Shown: piece after piece, positions 46,946 to 55,664 of the stretch
Position numbering within the stretch: the stretch's first letter is position 1
Layout: each line of letters starts with the position of its first letter
Source: an uncultured SAR92 cluster bacterium
Lineage (GTDB): Bacteria > Pseudomonadota > Gammaproteobacteria > Pseudomonadales > Porticoccaceae
NCBI GenBank assembly: GCA_902596775.1
Contig: CACJVE010000009.1
Span: 1-64,000 of the forward strand
Direction: 5' to 3'
Length of the DNA: 64,000 nucleotides
Program-made: the position numbers and the translations under genes
Notes under the pieces: model-generated
What the model saw: the letters and a program-made list of their open reading frames with translations, nothing else
Databases searched by the model: none
What the model was told of the DNA's origin: nothing

Positions 46946-47314
46946 TTAATGAACATCAATTGCATAGGGCAATAGTATATCTAGAGGAACTAAATCTAAT
47001 GCAAGAATATTTGTGCTTTTTAAGTAAACTTTGGGTGCGCACCCAAAATTATGAGCCTCTAACCATCGATTAGCGCACAAACACCAAGATTGACCATCTA
47101 ACAATCCTGGAAACTGAAATTCCGGAACTGGGGTAGACAAATCATTTCCTTTCGATTTAGAAAATTTCAAAAATTTATCAGTCACATGTGCACATATCGT
47201 GTGGGAACCACGATCATATGAATTAGTATTGCAAAATCCATCTCTGAAAAATCCCGTTACTGGATTTCCACAGCACAACTCAAGTTCCTCGCCAAAAACG
47301 TTTTGTTGATTCAT
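46946..47314 (-). CDS. DUF2237 family protein
   Basis: A 122-residue protein fully covered by DUF2237: LCCGNPVTGFFRDGFCNT, GSHTICAHVTDKFLKFSKSKGNDLSTP, FPGLLDGQSWCLCANRW and APKVYLKSTN. Seven cysteines in total. DUF2237 proteins are small, soluble and of unknown function. It lies between the second halogenase and the methyltransferase. Confidence 0.92.
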   Translation of the reverse strand: MNQQNVFGEELELCCGNPVTGFFRDGFCNTNSYDRGSHTICAHVTDKFLKFSKSKGNDLSTPVPEFQFPGLLDGQSWCLCANRWLEAHNFGCAPKVYLKSTNILALDLVPLDILLPYAIDVH

Positions 47315-47359
47315 ATCAGATCTTCTTGCCTCTTGGGTAATTGGGGTTGCCTTAATGAT

Positions 47360-48847
47360 TTAAGTGGCTGGACAATACTTACTCAAAAAAAGTTCATGGC
47401 TAGGTAGTTGCTTTACTGATTGATCAACCATTTTTTTCAGACTTGACAAAAAATTCTCCAATTCAGAATCACTCATCATATTGACTATCGGATGATATTG
47501 GTTGGGCATCAATCCCTGCCCTAACATAACTTGAGTCCAACTGTTCTCCGCAAAAACATCTCCTTCTCCATGAAAGACTCGTCCAGCCTCAACAAACAAA
47601 TCCAATTTGTGTTGCAAGGTGCTGGGTATTTCCATCGATCTACAATCGCGCCAAAATTTTGAATCATCTCGTTGCGACACATGATAATGCATAATAATGA
47701 AGTCACGAATATACTCATACTCGTCACTCATTTGCTTGTTAAACTCATCCCTATCAGAGTCGGTAACTCCTTGGAATGGAAACATCTGCATTAATCGAAT
47801 GATAGCTCTCTGGATCAAATGGATACTAGTCGATTCAAGGGGTTCAAGAAATCCGGCAGATAAACCTACAGCAACACAATTTTTATTCCAATGCTGAGTT
47901 CGTTGTCCCGTCTTGAATTTGATAAAATTCGGAGTTGATAGAACTTCCCCATCAATGTTACTCATCAAGGTTTCTAGTGCAACTTCATCGCTCATGTATC
48001 TGCTACTAAAGACTAATCCATTCCCCACACGACTTTGCAAAGGAATTCTCCACTGCCACCCAGATTCGTGAGCGATTGATCGAGTATATGGAACTGGAGC
48101 TTGCGTATTCTTTGTCTGAATTGCAATTGCACGGTCACACGGCAACCAATGTGACCAATCCTGGTACTCCGTTTTAAGAGCCTTATCGATGAGTAATCCA
48201 GAAAATCCTGAGCAATCGACAAAAAAATCACCGACTATTGTTTTGCCTGACTCAATAACCACGCTAGCAATATTGCCACTTGCATCTTGATTAACTGTTT
48301 TAATTCGACCTTCTTGTCTGACAACATGATTTTTTTCGGCCAATTTCCTTAGATACTTGGCATATAAACCAGCATTTAAGTGATAAGCATAATTAAGTTT
48401 GTTCTGCTTTAAAAAGCCAAACTTTTCAGCCTTTGCAGCTGATAGCTCTGCAGAGTAACAACCATAATCATCACTATAACCACATTCCTTACCTTTCAAC
48501 CAAAAGTGATGAAATCCTGCTGCCCAACACGACTTACCTGTGTGTCCAAATGCATGAATGTAGTTTTCATTTAGTTTGTGCCAATTTTCAAAAGAAATAC
48601 CAAGCTTGATAGTTCCTTGAACTTCTGACAGAAACTCCGCCTCATCGATTTTTAATAGTTGATGCAATGCAAAGAAAGTGGGAATAGTAGCTTCACCTAC
48701 TCCCACCGTGCCTATCTCATCCGACTCTACTAAAGTGATTTCAAAATCTTTTCCAATAAGGCTCGAAATTGAGGCAGCTGTCATCCAACCGGCAGTCCCT
48801 CCTCCGACGATAACAATCTTTTTTAAAGTATCTTTTTCCACTTGCAT
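47360..48847 (-). CDS. Flavin-dependent tryptophan halogenase-like protein, copy B
   Basis: A 495-residue member of the tryptophan halogenase family. FAD motif GGGTAGW (residues 15-21), GVGEATIP, the catalytic lysine K81 in TIKLGISFENW, the WxWxI halogenase motif W264-W266-I268 (GWQWRIP), and EPLES with Glu338-Ser339. All residues needed for hypohalous acid chemistry are present. The true substrate is unlikely to be free tryptophan; homologues in Caulobacterales-type TonB clusters act on unknown substrates, and one (BrvH) brominates indole in vitro. Fourth gene after SapC and the cupin protein. Confidence 0.92.
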   Translation of the reverse strand: MQVEKDTLKKIVIVGGGTAGWMTAASISSLIGKDFEITLVESDEIGTVGVGEATIPTFFALHQLLKIDEAEFLSEVQGTIKLGISFENWHKLNENYIHAFGHTGKSCWAAGFHHFWLKGKECGYSDDYGCYSAELSAAKAEKFGFLKQNKLNYAYHLNAGLYAKYLRKLAEKNHVVRQEGRIKTVNQDASGNIASVVIESGKTIVGDFFVDCSGFSGLLIDKALKTEYQDWSHWLPCDRAIAIQTKNTQAPVPYTRSIAHESGWQWRIPLQSRVGNGLVFSSRYMSDEVALETLMSNIDGEVLSTPNFIKFKTGQRTQHWNKNCVAVGLSAGFLEPLESTSIHLIQRAIIRLMQMFPFQGVTDSDRDEFNKQMSDEYEYIRDFIIMHYHVSQRDDSKFWRDCRSMEIPSTLQHKLDLFVEAGRVFHGEGDVFAENSWTQVMLGQGLMPNQYHPIVNMMSDSELENFLSSLKKMVDQSVKQLPSHELFLSKYCPAT

Positions 48848-48858
48848 ATCAAATTTAC

Positions 48859-49857
48859 TTATCTAAATTTATCTGACAGGACATTTTTAATTTTATCCGC
48901 AATGTTTTCATCCATTGGATTTAAGGCACCTCTTGCATTCTCTGGAATATGACTTATGTTTTCCTCTTTCTGATTAAAAACATAGTAATCGAACAGACTT
49001 TTCCAAATACCCCTTTGCTCATCTGGGAGATCTCTCAATCCCATAATCGCATGCTGCAATACATTTAGTGGTGAGCCCATGAAGTTAGGTGTTGTTCTCC
49101 ACCAATAATTCACTAAAACATTTAAATCATTTCTTGCCTCAACATGATGCCACCACATACTAGGAATCAATACAGCATCACCAACATCAAGATCCGCCAC
49201 GATCGCGTCACTCTCTGCATTTCTATATTTTGGGAATTTCTCATAATCTGGATTTAAAAGATCTACTAAACTAATCGGCTGGCCGGCCGGTGAGAAATCT
49301 ATCGGTCCAACGTATAAATTATCAAGGTGCTCTGGTGAAAAAAAAGTAAAACGCCTCTTACCTGCTACTGAGCAGGCAATATTTGTAGGAAAATCATAGT
49401 GAGGCGCAACACGACTTCTATTGCCAATCCAGAGAGAGGCAATTGGTTGATGTTTACCCAAGGTGATATCGTTTTCCTCACGAAACCCAGGCAACCAGTT
49501 GTCTATGTTCGTGGAGCCAACATAAATCATGGGAGGCTCCTCGAGTTTGCTACATTCTGTTAACTTTTGGAATATCTCTTCCAAACTTACTCTTCGGTAG
49601 TCAAAATTAAAGCCGGATAAGTCTTCGTTATAAAAAATTCTACCTTTGATACTTGGATCTCCGGTCATTGCCGTCAATGGTTTTTTCGCATCAAAATTTC
49701 TTAAATAAGATATAACAGCACTATCTGATTTTTTAGCCTCTTTCACCAATGGCCAGTCATGTACAAAATTCTTCAGCAACAAGGGCTCATTGGAATAAAG
49801 AATTTCCTCCGAGAGGTGATTTGATTGACAGTTTTCTATAACTCTTATTGCTTTCAT
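48859..49857 (-). CDS. Cupin_8/JmjC-like Fe(II) oxygenase
   Basis: A 332-residue cupin-like protein. The metal site HxD is in VAPHYDFPTN and the distal histidine in MWWHHVEA. The amino-terminal EPLLLKNFVHDWPLV and the GKRRFTFFSPEHLDNLYVGP segment are typical of Cupin_8 proteins encoded beside tryptophan-halogenase-like genes and SapC. Likely a 2-oxoglutarate-dependent hydroxylase, possibly modifying a protein or peptide. It starts 6 nt after the SapC gene. Confidence 0.92.
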   Translation of the reverse strand: MKAIRVIENCQSNHLSEEILYSNEPLLLKNFVHDWPLVKEAKKSDSAVISYLRNFDAKKPLTAMTGDPSIKGRIFYNEDLSGFNFDYRRVSLEEIFQKLTECSKLEEPPMIYVGSTNIDNWLPGFREENDITLGKHQPIASLWIGNRSRVAPHYDFPTNIACSVAGKRRFTFFSPEHLDNLYVGPIDFSPAGQPISLVDLLNPDYEKFPKYRNAESDAIVADLDVGDAVLIPSMWWHHVEARNDLNVLVNYWWRTTPNFMGSPLNVLQHAIMGLRDLPDEQRGIWKSLFDYYVFNQKEENISHIPENARGALNPMDENIADKIKNVLSDKFR

Positions 49858-49863
49858 TATCGA

Positions 49864-50589
49864 CTACCCAACCCGTTTATCCTTTTTATCAACAAGACTT
49901 CTCATACGTGCATGAGATGCAACTGCCATATAAATTGGCAGTAGGTATCCCTTTTTCTGCAATGACGCAAGTTGATCTTTGTTCAAATTATTTAGTGTTG
50001 TCTCTTTAATAGTATAGAATCCTGAAAGCGCATGCTTGGAACCATCAGAAAGCGTTACCTCAAGAGTGAATAACTCCAACAAATCTAACTCTAAAATTTC
50101 ACTGATAAAGTCGCTATTGCTTTGATTTCCAAGATGGATAGACTTTAGAATTTTCATGATCTGCTTGGTGTATGTGCTTGGTTGTCCGTCATCTTTAAAA
50201 AGAAGTTCTCCCTCAATTTCATTAACGCGAGGATTTCCCATATCTATTGAAATAACAGGCTTTTTGTCATCACTTTTGTCACCGCTAGACTGCATTGCGA
50301 TAAGAAATGGATGTCTTCTAGACATGAGCGGGATATATGTCGCATCCCACATATCCTGATCATCTAGAAACAAATTTTGACCTTCCTCTAAACCAAACAA
50401 GGCAATGGGGTAAAAACTTCCAGTTTCAGGATCTTTTTTGAAATAAATTGGATAACAGGACTGTACATCCCTAAACTCGTGCGGAAATGTCATGACATGC
50501 ATGACATCATCACCAAGACTCTTGGATCGTTTGGTGATCACTTTGAGAGCCCCATGATCTCGATAATTTAAGACGACATAGTTATTCAT
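49864..50589 (-). CDS. SapC family protein
   Basis: A 241-residue SapC-domain protein. YPIYFKKDPETGSFYPIALFGLEEGQNLFL and YIPLMSRRHPFLIA are characteristic. SapC was named in a surface-array secretion locus of Campylobacter, but the same domain recurs in TonB receptor-halogenase-cupin clusters of proteobacteria, where its role is unknown. It is 24 nt after halogenase A and 6 nt before the cupin gene. Confidence 0.92.
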   Translation of the reverse strand: MNNYVVLNYRDHGALKVITKRSKSLGDDVMHVMTFPHEFRDVQSCYPIYFKKDPETGSFYPIALFGLEEGQNLFLDDQDMWDATYIPLMSRRHPFLIAMQSSGDKSDDKKPVISIDMGNPRVNEIEGELLFKDDGQPSTYTKQIMKILKSIHLGNQSNSDFISEILELDLLELFTLEVTLSDGSKHALSGFYTIKETTLNNLNKDQLASLQKKGYLLPIYMAVASHARMRSLVDKKDKRVG

Positions 50590-50613
50590 TTTTATCTAAC
50601 TACAAGCCGTTTA

Positions 50614-52179
50614 TTATATTTTTTGTAAGCCATATTGATGTACTTTAGCAATAAAATCTCTGTTTGTGGGCATAGAACTAACCAGCTGCTTTGTCCGCAT
50701 GGCGTTCTCATCAAAAAGATCAAGAGCAACCGCGCTTGTTTCTTGATTAGATAGCCTGAAATTACCCGGATTTGTTTTGAAACCCATGCCATAGAGAATA
50801 TATTGATAGCTAGCAGATGGAAACATCTCATCAATATGCAATGTATCCTTGTGATAGGGACCCTGCCATTTCCATAGATCCATTTTTTCCTGAAGGCTTG
50901 CAGGAATGCTCTCGCGGCTTACATTATCTCTCCAGTATTCTGAATTATCCCTTTCTGTCAAAATATAATGAAGCTTTAAAAACTCAATTATTGTGTCCCA
51001 ACGGTACAAAAATTTTTCATTGAACCTTTTTGAAACGATATCCATTATTTTTCTGTTTTGAGGCAGTTGCTCTGCAATCATGTTTGCAGAGAGCTCAACA
51101 AGAACTAACGCGGATGCCTCCAAGGGCTCGACAAATCCTGCTGCCATGCCAATGGCAACACAATTTTTATGCCAAAACTTCTCACGGTGTCCTGGAGAAA
51201 ATTCTATTTTTCTAGTACTTACTTGCTCAGCGACCTCCTCCCCTACTAAATTCTTTATATGATGTCGTAACTCTGTTTCAGCTAAGGTAGCATCAGTGTA
51301 TGAACTTGAGAAAACATGTCCAATACCTCTCCGTGAGGGTAGTCCGATATCCCATATCCAACCGCTTGACTGAGCTGTAGACAAAGTACTAGATGCTATT
51401 GGATCATCATCACTAGAATAGGGTACTTGCGAGGCAATTGCGCTATCGTTGAAGAGATACTTTTGTTTCGAAGAAAAAGGAATCCCGTAATGCTTACCTA
51501 ACAGAAGACTTCTCGATCCACTGCAATCGATAAATAAATCACCCTGGATAATTTCACCAGAATCAAGTTGCAAAGATTTTAAGTCGCCATTTTCATGAGA
51601 ATTTATATTAATAACCTCAGCTCGTTTATGAATAACGCCTAAAATCTCAGTACAGTGCGTGTTAAGCTTTTCTGCAAATTTACCTGCATCTAGGTGGTAT
51701 CCATAATTTAAATTAAACGAATATTCAGGCGTAGTTATATTTTTGGGGGCCTGATTTCTCAGCATTAGTGTGTTCTGAGAGCAGACCGCCTCCGCAAATG
51801 GAATGTGAGAAGATGATTCCTGCCACTCATTTACAAGATTATGCTCTGCATACCCATATGGCACTGTAAAAGGATGGGTATAAACATCAGATCCATTCTT
51901 CCATCCAGCAAATAAAGTTCCTTGCTTTAAACTTACGTCACAGTCTTTGATAAATGCTGTCTCTGAAATACCAATTTTTTTTAAAGTTGTTCGCATTGAG
52001 GGCCAGGTGCCCTCGCCAACTCCAATGCTACTTATGTTAGGTGATTCAATTAATGTCACATTAATAAAATGAACATCGTGCTTGGGATTATTATGTTCAG
52101 CCGCAATTATACCAGCCGCCAACCAACCGGCAGATCCGCCTCCTATAATTACTATGTCTTTTATTGCTTTGTCATTCAT
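50614..52179 (-). CDS. Flavin-dependent tryptophan halogenase-like protein, copy A
   Basis: A 521-residue paralogue of copy B. FAD motif GGGSAGW (13-19), GVGEGTWPSM, catalytic Lys85 in SLKQGTLFAGW, and the WxWxI motif W274-W276-I278. The EPLEAS segment keeps Glu354, but Ala355 replaces the Ser that follows it in copy B. The two copies are divergent, not a recent duplication. It is the first gene after the TonB receptor and its terminator, so it may be expressed by readthrough or from a promoter in 52180-52250. Confidence 0.92.
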   Translation of the reverse strand: MNDKAIKDIVIIGGGSAGWLAAGIIAAEHNNPKHDVHFINVTLIESPNISSIGVGEGTWPSMRTTLKKIGISETAFIKDCDVSLKQGTLFAGWKNGSDVYTHPFTVPYGYAEHNLVNEWQESSSHIPFAEAVCSQNTLMLRNQAPKNITTPEYSFNLNYGYHLDAGKFAEKLNTHCTEILGVIHKRAEVININSHENGDLKSLQLDSGEIIQGDLFIDCSGSRSLLLGKHYGIPFSSKQKYLFNDSAIASQVPYSSDDDPIASSTLSTAQSSGWIWDIGLPSRRGIGHVFSSSYTDATLAETELRHHIKNLVGEEVAEQVSTRKIEFSPGHREKFWHKNCVAIGMAAGFVEPLEASALVLVELSANMIAEQLPQNRKIMDIVSKRFNEKFLYRWDTIIEFLKLHYILTERDNSEYWRDNVSRESIPASLQEKMDLWKWQGPYHKDTLHIDEMFPSASYQYILYGMGFKTNPGNFRLSNQETSAVALDLFDENAMRTKQLVSSMPTNRDFIAKVHQYGLQKI

Positions 52180-52250
52180 TAAAGATTAAACCCAAAACTA
52201 AAATTGCATCATATGTCCAAATAAAAATAATATTCTTTTACGTCCCCATG

Positions 52251-52280
52251 AAAAAAGCCGCTTAATATAAGCGGCTTTTT
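52251..52280 (-). terminator. Strong hairpin terminator between TonB receptor and halogenase A
   Basis: Stem AAAAAGCCGCTTA / TAAGCGGCTTTTT with an ATA loop, A-tract on one side and T-tract on the other, so it can act on both strands. It is 20 nt after the receptor stop (minus strand) and 71 nt before the halogenase start, and so could limit expression of the halogenase genes relative to the receptor. Confidence 0.9.
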
Positions 52281-52300
52281 CTTTAGCTTAAATTACCAAG

Positions 52301-55270
52301 TTAAAACAACTTATATCTCAATGCTAAGTCATATCGAGCTCCACCTTGCACTGCTTGCAAGACTTGGTCCTCTGACAAACCATAAACATGAACGGTTTCA
52401 TCGGTAATATTTAGTCCCGAAGCATATAAAGTCATTCGATCGTTCACTTCGTATGTGACACCAATATCCCACTGACCATAAGCCTTAACATTAGTTGGGT
52501 TAGTATAAGTACCTTGACCCTGACCTACACCAGCCAAGAAATCATCTCGCCAGTTGTATGCTAATCTAACCGATAACCCATCCTTATCGTAGATACCAAC
52601 AAAGTTTGCAGAATCGCTCAATCCATTCAGAACAAACTGGCCCTCCAAGGAATTCATGGGGTCATAAGATAGGTCTGAATCTGCAAAAGTTGCGTTCGCT
52701 ATGAACCCGTAGCCAGAATCTCCAAAGAAGTGCTGGAGATTTACCTCAATGCCATCGGCATGAGCTTCTCGCTCATTAACTGGACGCGTTAAAGTCCACA
52801 CTAAGTCTGGATCACCTGGCGCGCCAGAAATCGTATCGCCATCAACATATGGACTGTCTTGATAATTATCTAAAATATATTGTCCAACCGTAGTGTAGTT
52901 ATTTGGATCTAAACCACCCTCTGCAATGGCCTGATCCCACAAGGCACCACCAACAATGTTTGGTATGTTAAACAACGTATCCTCTTCAATCCCTGAGCCG
53001 ATAAATTTATCAACACTCTTATCGAATATACCCACAGAAAGATAGCTTTCCTCGCCGTAATACCACTCCACGGAGATATCAATATTTTCAGCATGAATAG
53101 GTTCTAATCCCGGATTTCCAGCTGACGCGTTTGCATTCACACCAGGATAATATTGCGTACTGCTCGCAGTAAGTCCTCCCTTTATGTCCTCGTAACTCGG
53201 ACGAGTAATTGTCTCGCTATATGATGCTCTAAGGATTAGATCGTCACTAAGCTCAAAATCGACATCTAGACTTGGTAATACAAAATCATAATTACCATAG
53301 AAATCTTCGAATGTTTGAGCAGTCTGACCATTTTCAACAGCTTCTGTAATATATAATTCATTTCCAGCTTGGGACCAACGCGATCCATCATATTTGATAC
53401 TCAAAGCAGCTGAAGTAATATCAGTCTCCTCGTATCTAACACCTAAATGAAGGTTCATCGGCATTCCACTTAACTCGGTACTTAAGTTGTACCGAAGGAA
53501 AGCAGACTGTGACTCTTCAAGTGTTCTAATATCGTTTGGCCAAACCGTAGAAGGACAATAACCCGTCCCGCAATCTCCTACTGCCTCGTAGTCAGCTCCA
53601 CTTGCCTCATACGACGCCTCTCCTGCAGCTATAAGATCTGCTAAGGACGCGGTGAAATACTCTGTCTGAAGGTCCGGATGATCACTGCCTGATAATTGAT
53701 CAAACTGGCCTGCAATACTTGATCTTATGACGATATCTGCTAGATCACCAGGATTTGTGCTTCCTCCCCAGTTGTTAAGCTGGATGAAATTTGACACCGA
53801 ACGGTTATCGACATCAGACATCTGAACACCAAAATCAATACTTGCATTATCAGCAAAATCCCAAGTACCACTCATTGTTGCTTGTTCGACATTCATCTCG
53901 GATGCATCATTTCTGAACACACTCCCCGTAATGATCATGTCATTTTTATACATCGGCCTATTTTCTTCTCCGCCAGAATTTAAGTTCAAGACCATGATGG
54001 GCATTTCTGACCCAGTGATAATTGTCTGTCCAACTTTATTGAACGACGCCATCGTTATTAGAGCATCTGTTCCATTGGGCCCATTTGCACCGGTCTCGGC
54101 AGATGAATCATGCCAATCGAGTTTCAAAGACAATTCGTCGTTAACTTGAATATCAAAATTTAACCCTAACGACGTATTTTTATTTAACCTACCGTCTTCT
54201 CCCGTTCCCATAGCAAAGTCTGCGTTGTCAACAACTTCACTATAATAGATTGGACTAGAGATCGGCCCATCAGACCACTGACTTGATTGAGAGACCGCTG
54301 CAGTATTGGAAAACCATGCAGATAAATCACTATACGAGCGCTCTAATTCAAATTCAGACCTTATGTAATCCAATGTTACAGAAGTATTATCTGACGGTGC
54401 CATTTGAAGCACCAGCTGCCCGTTTGTTCTTTTACTTCTGTATTCTGCGATGTTGTAAGCCATCGATTGTGGCAAAGAATAATTTGATCCGGCTGTCGTT
54501 GGCCTATCTATTTGATTTTCGTCATCCGCCACTTTTGGATCGCTCGATCCATTTGGCATAATGTCATCACCAGGGCGAGTGTACCATCCATTAACCACCG
54601 CTCCATTCACACCATTGTTTCTCTCTTGATGACTGGCGATTACCGCTATACCAATAGTATCGTCCGCAAACTTGTCCATGTATATTCCTGAGGCCTCAGG
54701 AGTATATTCATCGCCAACCCTTGTAGACGTGTCGTTAACGCTTTTTATTCCAAAGCTCATTGTTGTATCAGCATCTAGGGGTTTTGGGGTAGAGATATTT
54801 ATGGTTGAGCCGATACCACCACTTGGTACGTCTGCACGTCCAGTCTTATATACCTGAACACCTGCTATTCCCTCTGACGCTAAGTCACCGAAATCAAAAG
54901 ATCTTGAAGCACCATTGTGTGTTGGCATTTGTCTGCCATTTAATGTTACAAGATTATACTCAGGGCCAAATCCTCGCACAGTAACTTGACTTCCCTCTCC
55001 CCTTTGTCGAGATATAGAGACACCAGTTATTCTCTGAAGTGATTCGGCAAGGTTCGCATCTGGAAACTTTCCAATATCCTCCGCAGAAATTGCATCTACA
55101 ACTCCCATAGAATCACGTTTTATATCCATAGAACGTTTCAGACTGCCTTTGATGCCGCCTGTAACGATAATTTCTTCAATTTCTGCACTATTTTGTGCCA
55201 TTGCGGGTTGATATGCTCCAACCATTGCTAATGCCACGCTTGACGAAAGTAGACGCTTTCTAAATACCAT
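52301..55270 (-). CDS. TonB-dependent receptor, Xanthomonas/Caulobacter type
   Basis: A 989-residue outer-membrane receptor. Signal peptide ending AMAQN (residue 26), TonB box IEEIIVTGG, then RDSMGVVDAISAEDIGKFPDANLAESLQRITGVSISR, diagnostic of the large Caulobacter-type receptor subfamily. The plug includes VTVRGFGPEYNLVTLNGRQMP and GGIGSTINISTPKPL, and the barrel ends LALRYKLF. This subfamily takes up oligosaccharides or other nutrient oligomers and is often next to halogenase, SapC and cupin genes, as here. A palindromic site at 55322-55334 lies just upstream. Confidence 0.95.
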   Translation of the reverse strand: MVFRKRLLSSSVALAMVGAYQPAMAQNSAEIEEIIVTGGIKGSLKRSMDIKRDSMGVVDAISAEDIGKFPDANLAESLQRITGVSISRQRGEGSQVTVRGFGPEYNLVTLNGRQMPTHNGASRSFDFGDLASEGIAGVQVYKTGRADVPSGGIGSTINISTPKPLDADTTMSFGIKSVNDTSTRVGDEYTPEASGIYMDKFADDTIGIAVIASHQERNNGVNGAVVNGWYTRPGDDIMPNGSSDPKVADDENQIDRPTTAGSNYSLPQSMAYNIAEYRSKRTNGQLVLQMAPSDNTSVTLDYIRSEFELERSYSDLSAWFSNTAAVSQSSQWSDGPISSPIYYSEVVDNADFAMGTGEDGRLNKNTSLGLNFDIQVNDELSLKLDWHDSSAETGANGPNGTDALITMASFNKVGQTIITGSEMPIMVLNLNSGGEENRPMYKNDMIITGSVFRNDASEMNVEQATMSGTWDFADNASIDFGVQMSDVDNRSVSNFIQLNNWGGSTNPGDLADIVIRSSIAGQFDQLSGSDHPDLQTEYFTASLADLIAAGEASYEASGADYEAVGDCGTGYCPSTVWPNDIRTLEESQSAFLRYNLSTELSGMPMNLHLGVRYEETDITSAALSIKYDGSRWSQAGNELYITEAVENGQTAQTFEDFYGNYDFVLPSLDVDFELSDDLILRASYSETITRPSYEDIKGGLTASSTQYYPGVNANASAGNPGLEPIHAENIDISVEWYYGEESYLSVGIFDKSVDKFIGSGIEEDTLFNIPNIVGGALWDQAIAEGGLDPNNYTTVGQYILDNYQDSPYVDGDTISGAPGDPDLVWTLTRPVNEREAHADGIEVNLQHFFGDSGYGFIANATFADSDLSYDPMNSLEGQFVLNGLSDSANFVGIYDKDGLSVRLAYNWRDDFLAGVGQGQGTYTNPTNVKAYGQWDIGVTYEVNDRMTLYASGLNITDETVHVYGLSEDQVLQAVQGGARYDLALRYKLF

Positions 55271-55664
55271 TTTTAAACCCCTGCTAAATAAGAACTATTT
55301 GTTATACTTTTATTGTTTTCAACAAACCGTTTGTACATGTTAACTAGTTTACAAGACTCTCTCAACTATCAACACATTTACCCATTACTAAGGTTAATCC
55401 ACTCGAACAATTCAAACCCTTGGTTTGAGATTAAATGCATCAAATATGAGATAAAATGGCGCTTAAAGATCAAACCTAAATTAATAACCCAATTCTGCTT
55501 TCCTTCCAAGTTGAATTTAATCCGGATAACAGCAAAACAATGCAAACAAGTTAAAATTTACCTTCAAAAAAATATGATTAAATTTAATCCGATAATAGGC
55601 CAATATGGTAGAATTGTGTCTGACAAAATATCTTTCGATTAATCAGCAGGACACTCAAAAATTA
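55271..55664. other. 394-nt divergent intergenic region between TonB receptor and ferredoxin reductase
   Basis: A+T-rich, with no credible gene. An open frame at 55313-55642 is low-complexity in composition and resembles no protein. The left side holds a candidate -10 box (GTTATA complement at 55301-55306) and the 13-bp palindrome 55322-55334. The right side leads to the reductase start at 55665, with only a weak CAGGAC ribosome site. Confidence 0.5.
55301..55334 (-). promoter_or_regulatory. Candidate operator/promoter of the halogenase-associated TonB receptor
   Basis: The perfect inverted repeat ACAAAC-C-GTTTGT (55322-55334) overlaps the expected -35 region of a minus-strand promoter whose -10 would be TATAAC (complement of 55301-55306). 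A palindrome at this place fits binding of a repressor such as a LacI-family dimer. No regulator gene is in this window. Confidence 0.4.

Noticed and set aside
47360-52179. The two halogenase genes as a recent duplication or repeat
   Set aside because: The proteins share family motifs but little contiguous identity, and the DNA shows no long direct repeat.
55313-55642. Open frame of about 109 codons upstream of the ferredoxin reductase
   Set aside because: Low-complexity Ile/Lys/Asn composition, no motif, no ribosome site, and it overlaps the receptor promoter region.
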